DNA of 64,000 bases from NCBI RefSeq assembly GCF_051622035.1, contig NC_135365.1:25978001-26042000 (forward strand), read 5' to 3'. Both the position numbers and the translations under genes were made by a program. Position 1 is the stretch's first letter, and each line of letters starts with the position of its first letter. The DNA is from Arctopsyche grandis. Its lineage: Eukaryota > Arthropoda > Insecta > Trichoptera > Hydropsychidae. A model generated the notes under the pieces. That model was not told where the DNA came from, searched no databases, and saw only the letters and a list, made by a program, of their open reading frames with translations. This document shows, piece by piece, positions 61,555 to 64,000 of the stretch.

Positions 61555-61665
61555 TACGCATTCATGCGCGTCCATATAGAATGTACCAAAGAATACTGTC
61601 TGCACTTGCATGACACTTGCAGGATACGGGTCGTGCTGGATAGGTATGAACAGACCTATATACGT
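61555..61665. mobile_element. Harbinger right-end fragment
   Basis: AGAATGTACCAAAGAATACT and GGTATGAACAGACCT match the right end of the Harbinger element at 630-1967 (about 1890-1967). No left end found. Confidence 0.55.
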
Positions 61666-61920
61666 ATGTAAAAAAAAAAAATTAACAATGACCTTCTTAA
61701 AATTCTCTGGAGCGTCTTGATTGGTGCCTAGGTAATGAAAAAATTAGCATAAATAGTTTTATTTTTATTTTGAGCCATGTGGTGGAGGATTTGACATGAC
61801 AGCGAGTGCGGCAATGGTAATGGCCGGCGAGCGAAAGTGTTTGAACCGTCGAATGTCGGTGTTTTATTTGAAAGCATTGCGAGCGCGCGGAGCGGCGAAG
61901 AGTGCGAAATCTCAGTAGAA

Positions 61921-62178
61921 ATGCCGCGACAGGCCGCTGCGAAGGGGGGCGGAGGCGCCGGCGCGGGGAAGGGGGCTCGCGGCTACCAAATGCCCGAGAG
62001 GCTGCCGAAGGGGCTGCAGCTGGCGGCCGTGGGGGGCGCCAAGTGGCGGCTGGGCGCCCCCATCGCCAAGGGAGGCTTCGGCGAGATCTACGCGGCCGCC
62101 CCCTTCACCCCCACCTCCAACTCCAACTCCCCCAAATCTAACTCCACCGCCACCTCTGAATCGCACGTCGTCAAAATC
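61921..62178 (+). CDS. VRK1: VRK-type serine/threonine kinase, first coding exon
   Basis: The 86 codons begin MPRQAAAKGG and run through a Gly/Ala-rich stretch and MPERLPKGLQL to a glycine-rich loop APIAKGGFGEIYAA. A Ser/Asn/Pro-rich insert and HVVKI follow, where the Lys is the ATP-binding Lys. Order and spacing match vaccinia-related kinases (LPIGQGGFGCIY, then CVVKVE). The exon is GC-rich, unlike its surroundings. A GTCAGT donor follows. The remaining exons lie beyond the window or were not found. An upstream in-frame ATG at 61837 would add 28 residues without VRK likeness. Confidence 0.75.
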
Positions 62179-62426
62179 GTCAGTATATCATAATATCTAT
62201 GTGCATATACAACACTCGGAACACGCATCTGTCAGATCGTATGCAACTGTCATGTCGTTCCCGCGTCTGAACGTATCGTTTGCGCATGCGCACTGCGCCT
62301 TTCATTTCTCTCTTTCTCTCTTTACACACTCTCTATACATCTGTCTCGCTCGCTTTTTTTACGAATACGTCAACTTGACGTACGTCAACGTATTCGTGCG
62401 TACAAGTATACTGTGAAGCTGTTGAA
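62179..62426. other. Start of VRK intron 1
   Basis: Pyrimidine-rich stretch (TTTCTCTCTTTCTCTC near 62306). A palindromic ACGTCAACTTGACGTACGTCAACG lies near 62367-62390, possibly the edge of the Harbinger-type element that follows. Confidence 0.35.
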
Positions 62427-62694
62427 ATGAACGAAGAACTCGTAATTGCTGAGGTATGTTTACTTAACTACTCTACCGTACTATTTTCATATCTGTTCAC
62501 CTCTATTTTATAATATTTAAAGTAATTTGAATGACGCAGTTGTGATGACTTCGTTGGGATCGTTTCACTTTGTTTGTAATGGCTTTTTTAGGTTCAGAAG
62601 AGACCCCCTCTGTATGACAAGAGCTTAAATTCATATAAAAAAGCGACCAAAAGGGAAGAGTTGTGGATAGAGGTGGCCACCATTCTCGATTGTG
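62427..62694 (+). CDS. MADF-domain protein, N-terminal exons
   Basis: Exon 62427-62453 encodes MNEELVIAE. After a GT-AG intron, exon 62592-62694 encodes VQKRPPLYDKS, NSYKKATKREELW and IEVATILDCG. This is the start of a MADF (Myb/SANT-like) DNA-binding domain (LI-eV--rP-LYd-----yk---kr---W--IA). The next exon was not found. PIF/Harbinger elements often carry such a second gene beside the transposase, and transposase sequence lies 0.8 kb away, so it may be transposon-encoded rather than host. Confidence 0.6.
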
Positions 62695-62699
62695 GTAAA

Positions 62700-63498
62700 T
62701 AAAATAGAAATTATTTATTTGTTTAATATAAGCAAACAGTATATACAGTATATAAAACCAAAATAGCTCGTTAGTACAGATAGTTTAAGCGTTTGCCCGC
62801 GGCCGTCTTCTATGGAAGCTTTGGGCGACAAGTCTGTAGCGCGGCTGTCTTCAATAGAATTTCTGAACTTTGCACGGGATTTTGAGGCTTATATGCGCCT
62901 ATTTCAACTGTTTTAAGGTTCAAAATTGGTTGAATATATTACTGACAGTTGAATGCCATCTATTTAATTTGCTTAAAATGAATATATACCAGTCAAAATT
63001 GGTTTTTTGTGGAACCATACTGAAACCTCGTCTATGTGACGTCACGTCTTCATACAATTATGAAGAATGATTATTTGACAATTAATCCTAAACTACCGAG
63101 ATATATTATGTATTTTATTGTTTATAATAATACTTTATGTGTTAATTAGCATATCTGGTTACTTGAGTGAATATTAAAATCTGTATTTAAGGTCGAAAAC
63201 TCGATTGCCAAATTCGCGAAAAAGGTGCCGCTTACAAGGCTTGTTCTTGTTATATTTATTGCCGCGTGCAAAGGTTTAATTTTTATATCTGATTCGTGAC
63301 ATTGTCAATAAAATGCCAAGTATGTTGCTTTTTAAATAAAACTGGCAAAAAATCTGCTGATTTCTCATCTACCATATTAAAGTACCATCAATATTTCCAT
63401 AAAAATTCTTTCATCCATGCTTAAATCAAGCCTCCTACATATGTTTTTTTATAATACAATCATAATTGGTTCTGTGGATTGTCATTTTGCATTACTAA
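62700..63498. other. No gene recognised
   Basis: AT-rich. May contain further exons of the MADF gene or the rest of the Harbinger transposase, but I could not identify any. Confidence 0.35.
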
Positions 63499-63880
63499 TT
63501 ACGGGCAAATGGTTAAAAATATTCCTCCATCACTATTACTTCCATATGCACCAACATCTATCATTAAATACTTATAATTAGCATCTACCAAAGCCATTAA
63601 AACTATGGAAAAACTCTTCTTATAATTGTAATAGAGAGATCCTGAATTTTCGGGGGCAAAAGTTATTATATGCTTCCCATCAAGAGCGCCCCACACAGTT
63701 GGGCATTTGCCATTTGTGCATAAAATCATCGGTGGTTTTTTCCCAATGTTCTTTTGTAATTTTTGGAAGGTATTTTGGCATCACGATTTCTTGTATGACA
63801 TTGCACGTGTCTTTCGTATCTCCCAGCTGAAAATTAAAGGCAACGGATCTAAACGAATTACCGGTAGCCAATGTTCTGAA
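63499..63880 (-). pseudogene. PIF/Harbinger transposase DDE-domain fragment
   Basis: The minus strand reads LATGNSFRSVAFNF, then EIVMPKYLP and HKWQMPNCVG. After a one-base frame change it reads WGALDGKHI, SLYYNYKKSFSIVLMALVDANYKYL and DVGAYGSNSDGGIF. These are the first and second catalytic-Asp motifs of the DDE_4 nuclease (GalDGKHi, DvGa-G---D). A splice-acceptor-like TTTTCAG precedes LATG. The third catalytic Glu and C-terminus are missing. Confidence 0.75.
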
Positions 63881-64000
63881 AAGTACAAACCAACTACACT
63901 GTTCGACAAATGACGACTTTTAAAATGTTTCAGAGACGGGATATAACTTTTCTTATAGATCTATGCCCAGTGAACACGAATCTGGTAATAAAAAGTGTTG

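Noticed and set aside
61902-62166. Arg-rich and Gly-rich ORFs overlapping the VRK exon
   Set aside because: They are other-frame shadows of the GC-rich exon; only the chosen frame shows the kinase glycine loop and VVK motif.

Overview
The window is eukaryotic nuclear DNA, AT-rich, with many short GT-AG introns and dense small transposons. Gene content and protein similarity (M16 peptidase, Sirt2, Rad51, a VRK kinase) fit an insect or another arthropod. I cannot name the order from sequence alone.

Layout. (1) 1-2,225: a PIF/Harbinger DNA transposon split by a solo LTR, then a hAT-like fragment. (2) 2,345-46,694: four complete head-to-tail genes for insulin-degrading enzyme (insulysin, M16A), called IDE-1 to IDE-4 here. 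Each has 19 coding exons. Exons 2-18 have identical lengths in all four genes, every reading frame stays open, and the HxxEH zinc site, third zinc ligand and R...Y catalytic pair are kept in all. Predicted proteins are 995, 997, 1001 and 997 residues. The intergenic gaps and introns 9, 13, 15 and 17 hold transposons and minisatellites. (3) 46,700-50,290: LTR-like fragments, a hAT MITE and a 53/54-bp tandem repeat. (4) 50,288-55,322: a seven-exon Sirt2 gene whose introns hold a tRNA-derived SINE and a nest of elements. (5) 60,292-57,085 (minus): a six-exon Rad51 gene whose intron 4 is almost entirely a LINE fragment. (6) 61,921-62,178: the first coding exon of a VRK-type kinase that runs out of the window, followed by a MADF-domain gene start and a Harbinger transposase fragment on the minus strand.

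Main observations. The IDE array is a paralogue expansion with sequence exchange. IDE-3 and IDE-4 are nearly identical, introns included, from about exon 6 to exon 12. Outside that tract IDE-3 resembles IDE-1 and IDE-4 resembles IDE-2. IDE-3 and IDE-4 also share a GC-AG intron and a decayed spare exon 12. The C-terminal tripeptide differs between copies (CKL, GKL, VDL, CKI), which suggests different peroxisomal targeting, and only IDE-1 has an upstream in-frame extension resembling a mitochondrial presequence. Separately, a tRNA-derived SINE and a LINE share a 46-nt 3'-terminal hairpin whose stem differs by compensatory changes; this is direct evidence for a conserved RNA structure linking the two.

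All coordinates were read by eye. Exon joins were checked for splice consensus, phase and total length divisible by three, but no alignment or database search was run.
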